Of a stretch of 64,000 bases of DNA, positions 32,710 through 41,890 are shown piece by piece. Numbering within the stretch: position 1 is the first letter of the stretch; the number at the start of each line of letters is the position of its first letter. This DNA comes from Actinomadura physcomitrii (GTDB lineage: Bacteria; Actinomycetota; Actinomycetes; Streptosporangiales; Streptosporangiaceae): contig NZ_WBMS02000010.1 of the NCBI RefSeq assembly GCF_008923205.2, forward strand, positions 62,001-126,000, in the 5' to 3' direction. Below the pieces are notes generated by a model, which was not told the DNA's origin, made no database searches, and saw only the letters and a list, made by a program, of their open reading frames with translations. Both the position numbers and the translations under genes were made by a program.

Positions 32710-34122
32710 TCACTCGCTCAGCCGGGCCATGTGGCGCATCTTGTTCATCGCGTCCAGGGCGGCGACCTTGTAGGACTCGGCCAGCGTGGGGTAGTTGAAC
32801 ACCGCGTTGACCAGGTAGTCGACGGTGCCGCCCAGGCCCATGACCGTCTGCCCGATGTGCACCAGTTCGGTGGCCCCGGTGCCGAACACGTGCACACCCA
32901 GGAGGCGGCGGTCGTCCGGCGATACCAGGAGCTTGAGCATCCCGTAGGAATCGCCGATGATCTGGCCGCGGGCCAGCTCCCGGTAGCGCGACACCCCCAC
33001 CTCGAAGGGCACCTTGGCCGCGGTCAGGTCGTCCTCGGTGCGGCCGACGAAGCTGATCTCCGGGATGGTGTAGATCCCGATCGGCTGCAGGTCGATGATG
33101 TCGGACACCGGCTCGCCGCACGCGTGGTGCGCGGCGAGGCGCCCCTGCTCCATCGACGTGGCGGCCAGGGACGGGAAGCCGATCACGTCGCCGACCGCGT
33201 AGATGTGCGGGACCGCGGTGCGGTAGTGCTCGTCCACCTTGATCCGGCCGCGGTGGTCGGCGGCGAGCCCGGCGGCCTCCAGCTGCAGGTCGTCGGTCAT
33301 GCCCTGGCGCCCGGCGGAGTACATCACGGTGTCGGCGGGGATCCGCTTGCCGCTCTCCAGGACGGTGATCGCGCCGCGCGCCATCCGCTCGACGGACGCG
33401 ACGGTCTCGCCGAACCGGAAGGTGACCGCGAGGTCGCGCAGGTGGTACTTGAGGGCCTCGACGATCTCCAGGTCGCAGAACTCGAGCATCCGGTCGCGCC
33501 GCTCGACCACGGTGACCTTGGTGCCGAGCGCGGCGAACATGGACGCGTACTCGATGCCGATCACCCCGGCGCCGACCACGACCATCGTCTCGGGGACGTG
33601 GTCGAGATGGATGATGCCGTCCGAGTCGATGATCGTCTTCTCGTCGAACGCGACGCTGTCCGGGCGCGCCGGGCGGGTCCCGGTCGCGATCACGATCTTG
33701 TCGGCGGTGACCTTCTGCTCCCGGCCGCCCGGCTCGCGGCCACCGGAGACGGCGACCGCGTTCGGCTCGACGAACCGGCCGACGCCCGGCAGCACGGTGA
33801 CGTGGTTGCGGGCGAGCTGGCTGCGGATCACGTCGGTCTCGCGGCCGATGACGTGCTGGGTCCGCATGCCGAGGTCGGCGACCGTGATGTCGTCCTTGAC
33901 CCGGTAGCTCTGCCCGTACAGCTCGCGCTGGTTGAGGCCGGTGAGGTAGAGGACGGCCTCGCGGAGGGTCTTGGACGGGATCGTCCCGGTGTTGATGCAG
34001 ACCCCGCCGATCATCTCGCGGCGATCGACGACGGCGACCTTGCGGCCGAGTTTCGCGGCGGCGATGGCCGCGCGCTGCCCGCCGGGCCCCGAGCCGAGGA
34101 CGAGGAGATCGAAGTCGTTCAC
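32710..34122 (-). CDS. sthA: Si-specific soluble NAD(P)+ transhydrogenase
   Basis: A 470-residue flavoprotein of the pyridine-nucleotide disulfide oxidoreductase fold. It starts [20 protein letters not shown], with a second dinucleotide motif [19 protein letters not shown] and the FAD segment [14 protein letters not shown]. In the position of the redox disulfide it has [13 protein letters not shown] with only one cysteine, so it cannot be a classical disulfide reductase; that is the mark of SthA, which equilibrates NADPH and NADH. The C-terminal dimer domain is complete. The GTG at 34122 fits the family start; the frame is open a further 22 codons upstream. Confidence 0.9.
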   Translation of the reverse strand: MNDFDLLVLGSGPGGQRAAIAAAKLGRKVAVVDRREMIGGVCINTGTIPSKTLREAVLYLTGLNQRELYGQSYRVKDDITVADLGMRTQHVIGRETDVIRSQLARNHVTVLPGVGRFVEPNAVAVSGGREPGGREQKVTADKIVIATGTRPARPDSVAFDEKTIIDSDGIIHLDHVPETMVVVGAGVIGIEYASMFAALGTKVTVVERRDRMLEFCDLEIVEALKYHLRDLAVTFRFGETVASVERMARGAITVLESGKRIPADTVMYSAGRQGMTDDLQLEAAGLAADHRGRIKVDEHYRTAVPHIYAVGDVIGFPSLAATSMEQGRLAAHHACGEPVSDIIDLQPIGIYTIPEISFVGRTEDDLTAAKVPFEVGVSRYRELARGQIIGDSYGMLKLLVSPDDRRLLGVHVFGTGATELVHIGQTVMGLGGTVDYLVNAVFNYPTLAESYKVAALDAMNKMRHMARLSE

Positions 34123-34224
34123 GTCCCCAGTCTGACCGCGGCGCGCGCCCGGCATAAGGGTTTCCCGCGGACGAATCACGATCTTCACGGCCTACCCTGG
34201 CCGCCGGACGGGCACAGAAAGGTC

Positions 34225-35058
34225 ATGAGCATGCGGATGCTGGGGATCGATATCGGCGGGTCGGGGATCAAGGGGGCGCCGGTCGACGTGGCCACCGGCG
34301 CGTTCACCGAGGACCGGCACCGGATCGCGACGCCGCGGCCGGCCAAGCCGGACGCGGTGGCGAAGGTGCTCGCCGAGGTGGTGGAGCACTTCGGCTGGGA
34401 CGGCCCGGTCGGCGTCACCTATCCGGGCGTGGTGATCGACGGGGTGACGCTGTCGGCGGCGAACGTGTCCGGGGACTGGGTGGGGCTGGACGCGGCCGCG
34501 CTGATCGCGGACGCCACCGGGCGGGAGATCACCCTGCTCAACGACGCGGACGCGGCCGGGGTGGCGGAGATGCGGCTCGGCGCGGGACGCGGCCGCAAGG
34601 GCACGGTGGTGGTGCTGACGCTCGGGACCGGCATCGGCAGCGCGCTGTTCACCGACGGTGTGCTGGTGCCGAACACCGAGTTCGGGCACATCGAGATCCG
34701 CGGGAAGGACGCCGAGGTGCGGGCGTCGGCGAAGGCGCGCGAGGAGCACGACCTCGGCTGGGAGCACTGGGCGAGGCGGCTGAGCGAGTACATGGCGCGG
34801 CTGGAGGTGCTCATCTCGCCGTCGCTGATCATCGTGGGCGGCGGGGTGAGCAAGAAGGCCGACCGGTTCGTCCCGCTGATCGAGGGCGTGCGGGCGCCGA
34901 TCGTCCCGGCGCGGCTGGTGAACAACGCCGGGATCGTGGGCGCGGCGATGGCGGCGGCCGCGGCGCGTCCGGACGGGTTCGCCGAGCCGGCGCCGCACGA
35001 GGCACGCGAGGCGGGCGGGCGGCAGCGCGAGGGCGGGACGGCCGAGGCCGCCCGCTGA
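34225..35058 (+). CDS. ppgK: Polyphosphate glucokinase
   Basis: A 277-residue ROK-fold kinase that phosphorylates glucose with polyphosphate or ATP. The phosphate motifs [16 protein letters not shown] and [15 protein letters not shown] and the glucose-binding [13 protein letters not shown] and [15 protein letters not shown] are present; the last, together with the basic ELLISP-like [17 protein letters not shown], is typical of actinobacterial PpgK. AAAGG precedes the ATG at 34225. The C-terminal 30 residues are a low-complexity Ala/Glu/Gly tail. It is divergent from sthA and convergent with the mannosidase gene; both neighbours link it to sugar and redox metabolism. Confidence 0.92.
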   Translation: MSMRMLGIDIGGSGIKGAPVDVATGAFTEDRHRIATPRPAKPDAVAKVLAEVVEHFGWDGPVGVTYPGVVIDGVTLSAANVSGDWVGLDAAALIADATGREITLLNDADAAGVAEMRLGAGRGRKGTVVVLTLGTGIGSALFTDGVLVPNTEFGHIEIRGKDAEVRASAKAREEHDLGWEHWARRLSEYMARLEVLISPSLIIVGGGVSKKADRFVPLIEGVRAPIVPARLVNNAGIVGAAMAAAAARPDGFAEPAPHEAREAGGRQREGGTAEAAR

Positions 35059-35075
35059 TTCGCCGCCGCCCGGCC

Positions 35076-37790
35076 TCAGCGCATCCGCAGGCGGACGGTG
35101 GCGATCTCCCAGGGGCGCAGCGCGAGCGTGGTGGTGCCTTCGTGCACATCGAGCGGCAGGCCGGGGCGTCCGCGCAGGTCGGCGCGGGCGGCCTCGGTGA
35201 ACGCCCCGCGCAGCACCGCCGTGGTGGGCTCGGGCGTCTCGGCGGCCATCCGGGCCTCGATCCATCCGCCGCCGCGCGGGCGCAGCGAGGTCATGGCGAC
35301 GCCGGGGCCGGTGATCGACAGGCCGTCCCGGGACGGCGGGGCGGGCGCGTCGGCGGGGCCGTAGCCGGCGGCGGCGAGCAGGTCGTGCCGGTACCGCTCG
35401 GCGGCGGCCACCACGGCGTCGCCGGGCCGGTCCCCGTCGTACGGCATGACCGCCATCGCGACCGTTCGCTCGCCGCGGGACTGGGCCCCCGGGGTCGGCA
35501 GCTGCGGGCCGGCGGGCTGGTCGCGGTAGGCGTTGCGGTCGCGGGACAGGTAGCCGACCGAGCGCATCAGGGTGAGGGCCATCTCCCGGCCGCCGCCGGT
35601 GACCTCGTACTCGGTGGCGTGCTCCAGCAGGACGGCGAGGCCGCCCGCGGCGGCGAAGCCGTTCGCGGGGTAGGTCGGCAGCGGCCGCTCCCCGAACCCG
35701 CCCTCGGCCGTCAGCCCGCGCTCGACGATCGCGAACTGCCCCTCGGCGAACGACGACTCCGCCCGCCGGGGCAGCGGCATGTGCAGCCGGACGCGGTGGT
35801 CGGCGCACCGGTTGTCGAAGGTGACGCGCAGCCGCAGGAACGGCTCGCCAGCGCGGAGCTCGGCGCGGGTGACGACGGTGACGTCCTCCTCCGCCTCGGC
35901 GCGGGCATCACGCGCGACGTCGCCGGACGCGGGCCAGCGGTACGTCCGGACGATGTCGACCGCGGCGGTGAGCGGCCCGTCCCAGATCGGCTCCACCCGG
36001 ACCGACACCGGGTCGCCGACGAGCCGGTCGGCGGCGGGCGGGGCGTAGTTGTAGGAGTCGCCGAGGTCGCCGCCGTCCACGATCCGGCCGATGCCCTCGG
36101 CCACGACGCCGCCGGGCGTGCGCAGCCCGACCGTGCCGTCGTCGCGGACCTCGGCGCGCAGCAGCCCGTTGTCCAGGACGTTCCCGCCGGCGGTGACCGG
36201 AATGTCCGGAGACGCGGAGGGACCGCCGGGCCGGACGGTCACGAGCCCGAGCGGCGGCGCCTCGACGAGCGCCGCGACCGTCCGGCGCGGGTCGGCGAGG
36301 ATCCGGACGCGCCACTCCCCTTCGGCGCCGTCCAGCGCCGCCCGGACGTCGCCGATGTCGAACGGGGTGGCGGCACGGGCCGTGACGTGGAAGGTGAGCG
36401 TGCGGTCGTCCCGCGACACCGACCAGTCGCGGATCTCCTGCCCGAACAGCACCCGCCCGTACACCCGCTCCAGCAGGACGGGCAGCGCGGACGCGGGGTG
36501 GACGGCGTCGTCCAGCACGGTCGGCGCGGTCTCCAGGACCTGGACCGGCACCGGGCGCCCGTCGCCCGTCTGCAGGCCCGGCTCGCCGCCGCCGGGGACG
36601 TCGAGGATCACCAGGCCGGTCCGGGCGTCCGGCGCCGGGTTGAAGACCAGGTGCGCGCCGAGCGGGACGGCCGCGGCGCGCTCGGCGGTGACCAGGTCGC
36701 AGACGGCGCGGCCGAGCTGCTCGGCCTCGGCCATCCGGGCGGCGACCTGCTCGGCGGTCTCGTCGCTGCCGCAGCCGGTGACCGAGTCGTGGCAGCTCAC
36801 CTCGATGAGCCGCCGCCAGGCCAGGTCGAGGAACCGCTGCGCGTCGCCCGCGTACCAGAGCGCGGCGAGGGGTTCGGCGTACCGTTCGACGAGCCGCTCG
36901 GCGCGGCCCATCAGCTGCTTCAGCCGGGGGCGCACCGAGATCACGCCGGGCAGGATGTTGGCGCGGGCGTGCGAGCGCAGCTCCCCGCGCACCCGGGTCA
37001 GGCCGTCCGTGGACGGGTCCTGGCCGGCGAAGTACCCGGCGAGGGTGTCCAGCCGCATCGGGGCGGCGGCGCCGCCGACGCGGTCGGCGAGGTCGGCGGC
37101 GGGCGCGGTGTGGTCGGCGCCGTACATCGCCAGCAGCGGGCCGCCGCCGGGGTACCAGGGGCCCATCGCCTCGGCGAACCCGGCGGCGCGGCCGGGCAGC
37201 AGCGACGCGCCGTCCGCGAAGTCCTCGAACATCGACGCGGCGTTGCCGTAGCCGCCCTCGGGCAGGTACTGGGTGCGGACGGCGGTGCCGTCCGGCGCCT
37301 CCCACGCGAACGAGCGGGTCCGGACGCGGTCGGGGACGCCGCGCCACACGCACGCGTGCTCGATCCCGGCCAGCTTCAGGATCTGCGGCGTCTGCGCGCA
37401 GTGCCCGAACTGGTCGGGCAGGTAGCCGACCATCATCGCCGCGCCCAGCTCCTCGGCGCGGCGCATCCCGAGTTCGAGGTTGCGGACGATGTTCTCCCCC
37501 GAGCAGAGGAACTCGTCGTGCAGGATCTGCCAGGGCCCGACGGCGAGGCGCCCGTCCCGGACGAGCGCGGCGACGCGTTCGCGCCGCTCGGGGCGGATCT
37601 CCAGGTAGTCGTCGACGGCGGCCATCTGGCCGTCGAGGGTGAAGCGCCAGCGCGGGTCGGCCTCCATGCGGTCGACGACGCCGTCCATCAGCGACACCAG
37701 CCGCAGCCGGAACCGCTGGAACGGCAGGTACCACTCGCGGTCCCAGTGGGTGTGGGGGACGACGACGATCTCGGGGGCCACTACCCGCAC
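35076..37790 (-). CDS. Alpha-mannosidase, glycoside hydrolase family 38
   Basis: A 904-residue enzyme. The N-terminal catalytic domain opens VVVPHTHWDREWYLPFQRFR, giving the zinc-binding HTHWD. LPDQFGHCAQTPQILK contains the catalytic nucleophile aspartate, and ACVWRGVPDRVRT and EVSCHDSVTGCGSDE complete the zinc and substrate site. The rest (about residues 400-904) is the beta-rich C-terminal region. No signal peptide is present, so it should act in the cytoplasm on imported oligosaccharides. The GTG at 37790 or 37781 overlaps the stop of the PHP gene. It is the last gene of the sugar-transport operon. Confidence 0.92.
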   Translation of the reverse strand: MRVVAPEIVVVPHTHWDREWYLPFQRFRLRLVSLMDGVVDRMEADPRWRFTLDGQMAAVDDYLEIRPERRERVAALVRDGRLAVGPWQILHDEFLCSGENIVRNLELGMRRAEELGAAMMVGYLPDQFGHCAQTPQILKLAGIEHACVWRGVPDRVRTRSFAWEAPDGTAVRTQYLPEGGYGNAASMFEDFADGASLLPGRAAGFAEAMGPWYPGGGPLLAMYGADHTAPAADLADRVGGAAAPMRLDTLAGYFAGQDPSTDGLTRVRGELRSHARANILPGVISVRPRLKQLMGRAERLVERYAEPLAALWYAGDAQRFLDLAWRRLIEVSCHDSVTGCGSDETAEQVAARMAEAEQLGRAVCDLVTAERAAAVPLGAHLVFNPAPDARTGLVILDVPGGGEPGLQTGDGRPVPVQVLETAPTVLDDAVHPASALPVLLERVYGRVLFGQEIRDWSVSRDDRTLTFHVTARAATPFDIGDVRAALDGAEGEWRVRILADPRRTVAALVEAPPLGLVTVRPGGPSASPDIPVTAGGNVLDNGLLRAEVRDDGTVGLRTPGGVVAEGIGRIVDGGDLGDSYNYAPPAADRLVGDPVSVRVEPIWDGPLTAAVDIVRTYRWPASGDVARDARAEAEEDVTVVTRAELRAGEPFLRLRVTFDNRCADHRVRLHMPLPRRAESSFAEGQFAIVERGLTAEGGFGERPLPTYPANGFAAAGGLAVLLEHATEYEVTGGGREMALTLMRSVGYLSRDRNAYRDQPAGPQLPTPGAQSRGERTVAMAVMPYDGDRPGDAVVAAAERYRHDLLAAAGYGPADAPAPPSRDGLSITGPGVAMTSLRPRGGGWIEARMAAETPEPTTAVLRGAFTEAARADLRGRPGLPLDVHEGTTTLALRPWEIATVRLRMR

Positions 37791-38980
37791 AGTGCGATCA
37801 CCTCGTTCTCGTGGGACTCCAGGCGGTGCATCCCCGGCCCCTCCGCCGGGACCCGGACCTTGTCGCCGCGGACCGCGAGGCGCCGCCCGTCCGGCCGGAC
37901 GAGGACGGTGCCGTCGGCGTCCAGCGCGATCAGGTCGTCCTCGACGCGCAGCAGGACGGGGGCGTCCGGGCCCGCGCCGATCGCCACCCGCCCGGCGGCG
38001 AGCGCGTCGAGGACCCGGTCGTCCTCGGTGAGCGCCCAGGTGACGGGCTCGCCGAGGTTCTTGAACTGCGCGGGGTCGTGGAAGTCGCTGCCGCCGAGCG
38101 GGACGACCCCGGTGGGCCGCCACACGTCCGCCCAGGCGAGCGGGGCGCCCCAGCGCCGGTCCCACCAGGACGGGTGCCAGATCTCGGCGAACCGCGGCCG
38201 GGACTCGGGCGGCAGCGGGCGGCGCCACGCGCAGTCGCCGCTGAGCGGATGGTTGATCGACATCAGCCCGCCGCGCGCGTCCGCGAACGCGGCCCAGTCG
38301 GCGCTCGGGCGGCGGAAGTCGACCCAGCCGGTGTCGCCGAACACGTTGGCGTGCCCGAGGTCGGTGGTGACCTCCTGGCCGGGCAGGAGCAGGACGCCCG
38401 CGTGCGCGCCGGCGGCGGGCAGCTCGGGGTGGTGGCTGACGGTGTTGTGGTCGGTGACCGCGAGGTAGTCCAGGCCGCGCGACGCGGCGAGGCAGGCCAG
38501 CTCGTGGACGGTGAGCGTGCCGTCGCTGTGCACGGTGTGCGAGTGCAGGTCCCCGGCGAGCCACCGCATCCCGGACGGGGCGGGCAGGTCGCGGCGCGGC
38601 GGCCGTTCGGGGCGGGGCGGCGGCGCCGGGACGTCCGGACGCGGCTGCGGCGACGCCGACGTGGTCACCGTGACCTCGTAGGGGACGCCGCCGGGCGGGA
38701 TCCGGTGCAGGCCGAGCCAGACGTGCCAGGTGCCCGGTTCGAGCTCGCCGGGCAGGTAGCCGGGCGTCGCCCAGTCCGCGGCGACCGTGTACCGGCGGCG
38801 GGCGCCGCCGGACCACCCGCGGAACCCGCCGGGCCCGCCGCAGCCGAGGTCGATGACGCCGCCGTCGAACGACAGCTCCACGGTGACCGCGGCCGTCCCG
38901 GCCGGGACGTCGAACGGCAGTTCCCGCAGCCCCTGCTCGAGGCGGTCTTCCAGGGTCCATGTCCCCCGATGAACGGTCAT
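37781..38980 (-). CDS. CehA/McbA-type PHP metallohydrolase
   Basis: A 399-residue protein. Residues about 1-125 form a beta-rich N-terminal domain, then a proline-rich linker. Residues about 140-330 are a PHP domain with DLHSHTVHSDG, YLAVTDHNTVSHHPE, MSINHPLSGD and LGGSDFHDPAQF, the metal ligands expected. CehA/McbA relatives hydrolyse esters, phosphoesters or carbamates. Its position between the ABC ATPase and the alpha-mannosidase, overlapping both, suggests removal of a substituent (for example a phosphodiester) from an imported glycan. That role is inference. Confidence 0.82.
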   Translation of the reverse strand: MTVHRGTWTLEDRLEQGLRELPFDVPAGTAAVTVELSFDGGVIDLGCGGPGGFRGWSGGARRRYTVAADWATPGYLPGELEPGTWHVWLGLHRIPPGGVPYEVTVTTSASPQPRPDVPAPPPRPERPPRRDLPAPSGMRWLAGDLHSHTVHSDGTLTVHELACLAASRGLDYLAVTDHNTVSHHPELPAAGAHAGVLLLPGQEVTTDLGHANVFGDTGWVDFRRPSADWAAFADARGGLMSINHPLSGDCAWRRPLPPESRPRFAEIWHPSWWDRRWGAPLAWADVWRPTGVVPLGGSDFHDPAQFKNLGEPVTWALTEDDRVLDALAAGRVAIGAGPDAPVLLRVEDDLIALDADGTVLVRPDGRRLAVRGDKVRVPAEGPGMHRLESHENEVIALCG

Positions 38981-40101
38981 GCGTTCTCCTTCCCGGTCGG
39001 GGCCATCCTCGGTTCGGGCACTTCGGACGCGCCGGGCGCGGTCACCAGCTCGCCGTCGCGGTACAGCAGGACGCGGCCGGGCCGGGGCAGCGCCCAGCCC
39101 TCGTCGCCGGGCGCGGGCTCGCGCCCCTCCCCCACGACGACGTGCACCGGCTCGCCCTCCACGTCCAGCGTCACCAGGGCGCTGCCGCCCAGGTGCTCGA
39201 CCACCGACACCCGCCCGGCGAACGCGCCGTCGACCGGGCGGTCGCCGTAGTCGAGGTACTCGGGTCGTACCCCGCACACGATCTCCTCCCCCGCCGCGAG
39301 CGCGCGCGCCTCGTCGGGCAGGGGCAGGGAAGCGCCGGCCGCGACGACGTGATCGCCCTCCACGCGTCCGGGGAGCAGGTTCATGGGCGTGGAGCCGATG
39401 AACGACGCGACGAACAGGTTCGCGGGGCGCCGGAACACCTCGGTGGGCGTGCCGAGCTGCCGGATCCGGCCCTTGTCCATGACGGCGATCCGGTCGGCGA
39501 GCGCGAGCGCCTCCGCCTGGTCGTGGGTGACGAACACGGTCGTCACGGCCAGTTCCTTCTGCAGCCGCTTGAGGAACGTGCGGGCCTCCAGGCGCAGCCG
39601 CGCGTCCAGGTTGGACAGCGGCTCGTCCAGCAGGAAGATCCGCGGTTCGGCGACCAGGGCGCGGGCCAGCGCGACCCGCTGCTGCTGGCCGCCCGACAGC
39701 TCGCCGGGACGCCGCTTCCCGAGCCCTTCCAGGCCGAGGTAGTCGGCGGCCTCGGCGGCGCGCGCGTGCCGGTCCGCCTTGGAGCGCTTCTTGATCTTCA
39801 GCGGGTAGGCGATGTTGTCCAGGACGCTCATGTGCGGGAAGAGCGCGTAGTCCTGGAACACCATGCCGACGTCGCGGCGGCCCGGCGGCAGCCGCGTCAC
39901 GTCGGCGCCGCCGAGCGCGACCGTCCCGGACGTCGCGGCCTCCAGCCCCGCGACGGTCCGCAGCAGCGTGGTCTTGCCGCAGCCGGACGGGCCGAGCAGC
40001 GCGAAGAACTCGCCGTCCGCCACGTCGAGGTCGAGCGCGTCCAGGGCCCGCACGCCGCCCGGATAGACCTTCGTCAGCTCCGAAATGGTGATGGCCGCCA
40101 T
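38977..40101 (-). CDS. Sugar ABC transporter ATPase (UgpC/MsmK family)
   Basis: A 374-residue ATPase of the carbohydrate-uptake (CUT1) class. Walker A is GPSGCGKTT, the signature LSGGQQQR, Walker B IFLLDEPLSNLD and the switch FVTHDQAEALAL. The C-terminal TOBE/MalK-like regulatory domain runs from about residue 235, with GSTPMNLLPGRVEG and GVRPEYL. Such ATPases often serve several sugar importers. The ATG overlaps the stop of the permease gene by one base, and its stop overlaps the PHP gene as ATGA. Confidence 0.93.
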   Translation of the reverse strand: MAAITISELTKVYPGGVRALDALDLDVADGEFFALLGPSGCGKTTLLRTVAGLEAATSGTVALGGADVTRLPPGRRDVGMVFQDYALFPHMSVLDNIAYPLKIKKRSKADRHARAAEAADYLGLEGLGKRRPGELSGGQQQRVALARALVAEPRIFLLDEPLSNLDARLRLEARTFLKRLQKELAVTTVFVTHDQAEALALADRIAVMDKGRIRQLGTPTEVFRRPANLFVASFIGSTPMNLLPGRVEGDHVVAAGASLPLPDEARALAAGEEIVCGVRPEYLDYGDRPVDGAFAGRVSVVEHLGGSALVTLDVEGEPVHVVVGEGREPAPGDEGWALPRPGRVLLYRDGELVTAPGASEVPEPRMAPTGKENA

Positions 40102-40928
40102 CAGCGCTTGATCCCTCCGTGGAAGCGGAACCCGTACCGGCGGCTCACGAACAGGTACATGACCACGACCGGCAGGGAGTACAGCAGCGAGAACGTGGAG
40201 ATCAGGGGCAGGTCGGGCTGGCCGCCCTCGGTGTAGAAGGTGTACATGATCACGGACGCGGGGGCCTTGTCCGGGTTGCGCAGCAGCAGGAACGGCATCA
40301 GGAAGTCGCCCCACACCTGCGCGACCGTCCACACCCCGACCGTCGCGAGGCCGGGACGGATCACCGGGACGACCACGTGCCGCAGGATCTGCAGCGGCGA
40401 CGCGCCGAACACCCGGGCGGCCTCCTCGTAGGACGTCGGCGTCGCGTCCGTGAAGTCCTTCAGCAGGAAGATCGCGGCCGGGAGCAGCCCGCCGGTCAGC
40501 ACCAGGACCACGCCGAGCCGCGAGTCGATCAGGTGCAGGTTGAAGGCCAGCAGGAAGATCGGCACCATCGCCGCGGTCCCGGTGATGATGGACGACAGCA
40601 GGAGCAGGACGTACAGCAGCGCGTCCCGGCCCGGCACCCGGACGCGGCTCAGCGCGTACGCCGCGAGCGCCGCGCAGACGACGACGAGCAGCGCCGTCCC
40701 GGCGGCGAGCAGCACCGAGTTGCGCATCGACTCCAGCGCGTACGGGTTGTCCATCAGGATCTTGAAGTTGTGCAGGGTGAAGTCGGGCAGGGACGCGGCG
40801 ATGCCGGGGTTGGCGTCGAACGGGGTGAACGCGAGCCACAGCAGCGGCAGCGCGAAGAACCCGAGGACGGCCGACACGAACGTGGCCAGGCCGATCCTGC
40901 GCAGCGCCTCGCGGACGACCGGGTTCAC
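40101..40928 (-). CDS. Sugar ABC transporter permease (MalG type)
   Basis: A 275-residue membrane protein with six predicted helices, starting after a basic N-terminus (FVSAVLGFFALPLLWLAFTP). The EAA loop SYEEAARVFGASPLQILRHVVVPVIRP is the ATPase-contact site, and LLPAAIFLLKDFTDATP is typical of MalG-type subunits. The GTG at 40928 overlaps the stop of the other permease as GTGA. It forms the channel together with the MalF-type protein encoded upstream. Confidence 0.92.
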   Translation of the reverse strand: MNPVVREALRRIGLATFVSAVLGFFALPLLWLAFTPFDANPGIAASLPDFTLHNFKILMDNPYALESMRNSVLLAAGTALLVVVCAALAAYALSRVRVPGRDALLYVLLLLSSIITGTAAMVPIFLLAFNLHLIDSRLGVVLVLTGGLLPAAIFLLKDFTDATPTSYEEAARVFGASPLQILRHVVVPVIRPGLATVGVWTVAQVWGDFLMPFLLLRNPDKAPASVIMYTFYTEGGQPDLPLISTFSLLYSLPVVVMYLFVSRRYGFRFHGGIKR

Positions 40929-41890
40929 GCCGTCACCGCCTCTCGCGGCTCGCGGCGGCCCCGCTCGCGCAGCGCGCGCAGGTAGACCAGCGCGATCACC
41001 AGGTTGATCAGGATCATGACCAGCGAGATCGCGGCGCCGAAGCCGAGGCGGCCGTCGCCGAGCGCGGTCCGGTACACGTACACCGACATGATCTCCGACC
41101 GGTGGTCCGGGCCGCCCGCGGTGATCAGGAACGGGGTGAAGTCGTTGAACGTCCACAGGCTGATCAGCAGCAGGCTGGTCAGCACGTGCCCGCGGATGCG
41201 CGGCAGCACCGCGTCCCGCAGCGTCTGCAGGGTGGACGCGCCGGCCAGCCGGGCGGTCTCCAGATGCGAGGGTGGAACGTTCCCGAGCGCGGCGCCGTAC
41301 AGCATCATCGAGAACGCGGTGCCGTGCCAGACGTTGAACACGATCACGCACGCCATCGGATGGTCGATCAGCCAGGCCGTGCCGGGCGTGCCGAGCAGCG
41401 CGTTCAGCGTGCCGCCGTCGCGGTCCAGCAGCGCGATCCACAGGAAGGCGATCACCGAGCCGGGCAGGATCCACGCCAGCAGCACCAGCGCCTCGACGAC
41501 CCGCCGGACGAGGCCCTTGCGGTCGCGCATCACCCACGCGATCGCGAACCCGAGCAGGGTCTGCCCGATCACCGCCGAGCCGAGCACGAACTGCAGCGTC
41601 AGCCACAGCGAGTGGTGGAAGTCGCCGTCGCCGAGCACGTCGCCGTAGTTGTGCGCGCCGACGAACTTCGGCTCGCTCGCGGCGATCCCGGTCAGCCGGT
41701 AGTCGGTCGTGCCGAGGTAGAGCGTCCAGAGCGCCGGGAAGACGAGGAACACGGCGATGAGGACCAGCGCGGGCGCGACGAACGCCGCCGCGCGCCCGCG
41801 TCCGAGCCCCGCCGCGTCCCCGCCGGCGGACGCCGCGGCGGTGCCGCCGCGGCGCGCCGCCTCACTGGGCGGAGACGTGAGAGGGGCCAC
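40925..41890 (-). CDS. Sugar ABC transporter permease (MalF type)
   Basis: A 321-residue permease. After an Ala/Gly-rich N-terminus come six helices (for example AAFVAPALVLIAVFLVFPAL). The EAA loop reads PPSHLETARLAGASTLQTLRD. FNVWHGTAFSMMLYGAALGN and WTFNDFTPFLITAGGP are typical of MalF/UgpA-like subunits. The GTG start at 41890 lies 29 bp inside the end of the solute-binding protein gene, so a later start is possible. It is part of the same operon. Confidence 0.9.
   Translation of the reverse strand: MAPLTSPPSEAARRGGTAAASAGGDAAGLGRGRAAAFVAPALVLIAVFLVFPALWTLYLGTTDYRLTGIAASEPKFVGAHNYGDVLGDGDFHHSLWLTLQFVLGSAVIGQTLLGFAIAWVMRDRKGLVRRVVEALVLLAWILPGSVIAFLWIALLDRDGGTLNALLGTPGTAWLIDHPMACVIVFNVWHGTAFSMMLYGAALGNVPPSHLETARLAGASTLQTLRDAVLPRIRGHVLTSLLLISLWTFNDFTPFLITAGGPDHRSEIMSVYVYRTALGDGRLGFGAAISLVMILINLVIALVYLRALRERGRREPREAVTA

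Noticed and set aside
35142..38468. A plus-strand open frame of over 1100 codons opposite the mannosidase
   Set aside because: Composition is low-complexity, there is no ribosome site or known domain, and the opposite strand encodes a clear GH38 enzyme with catalytic motifs.
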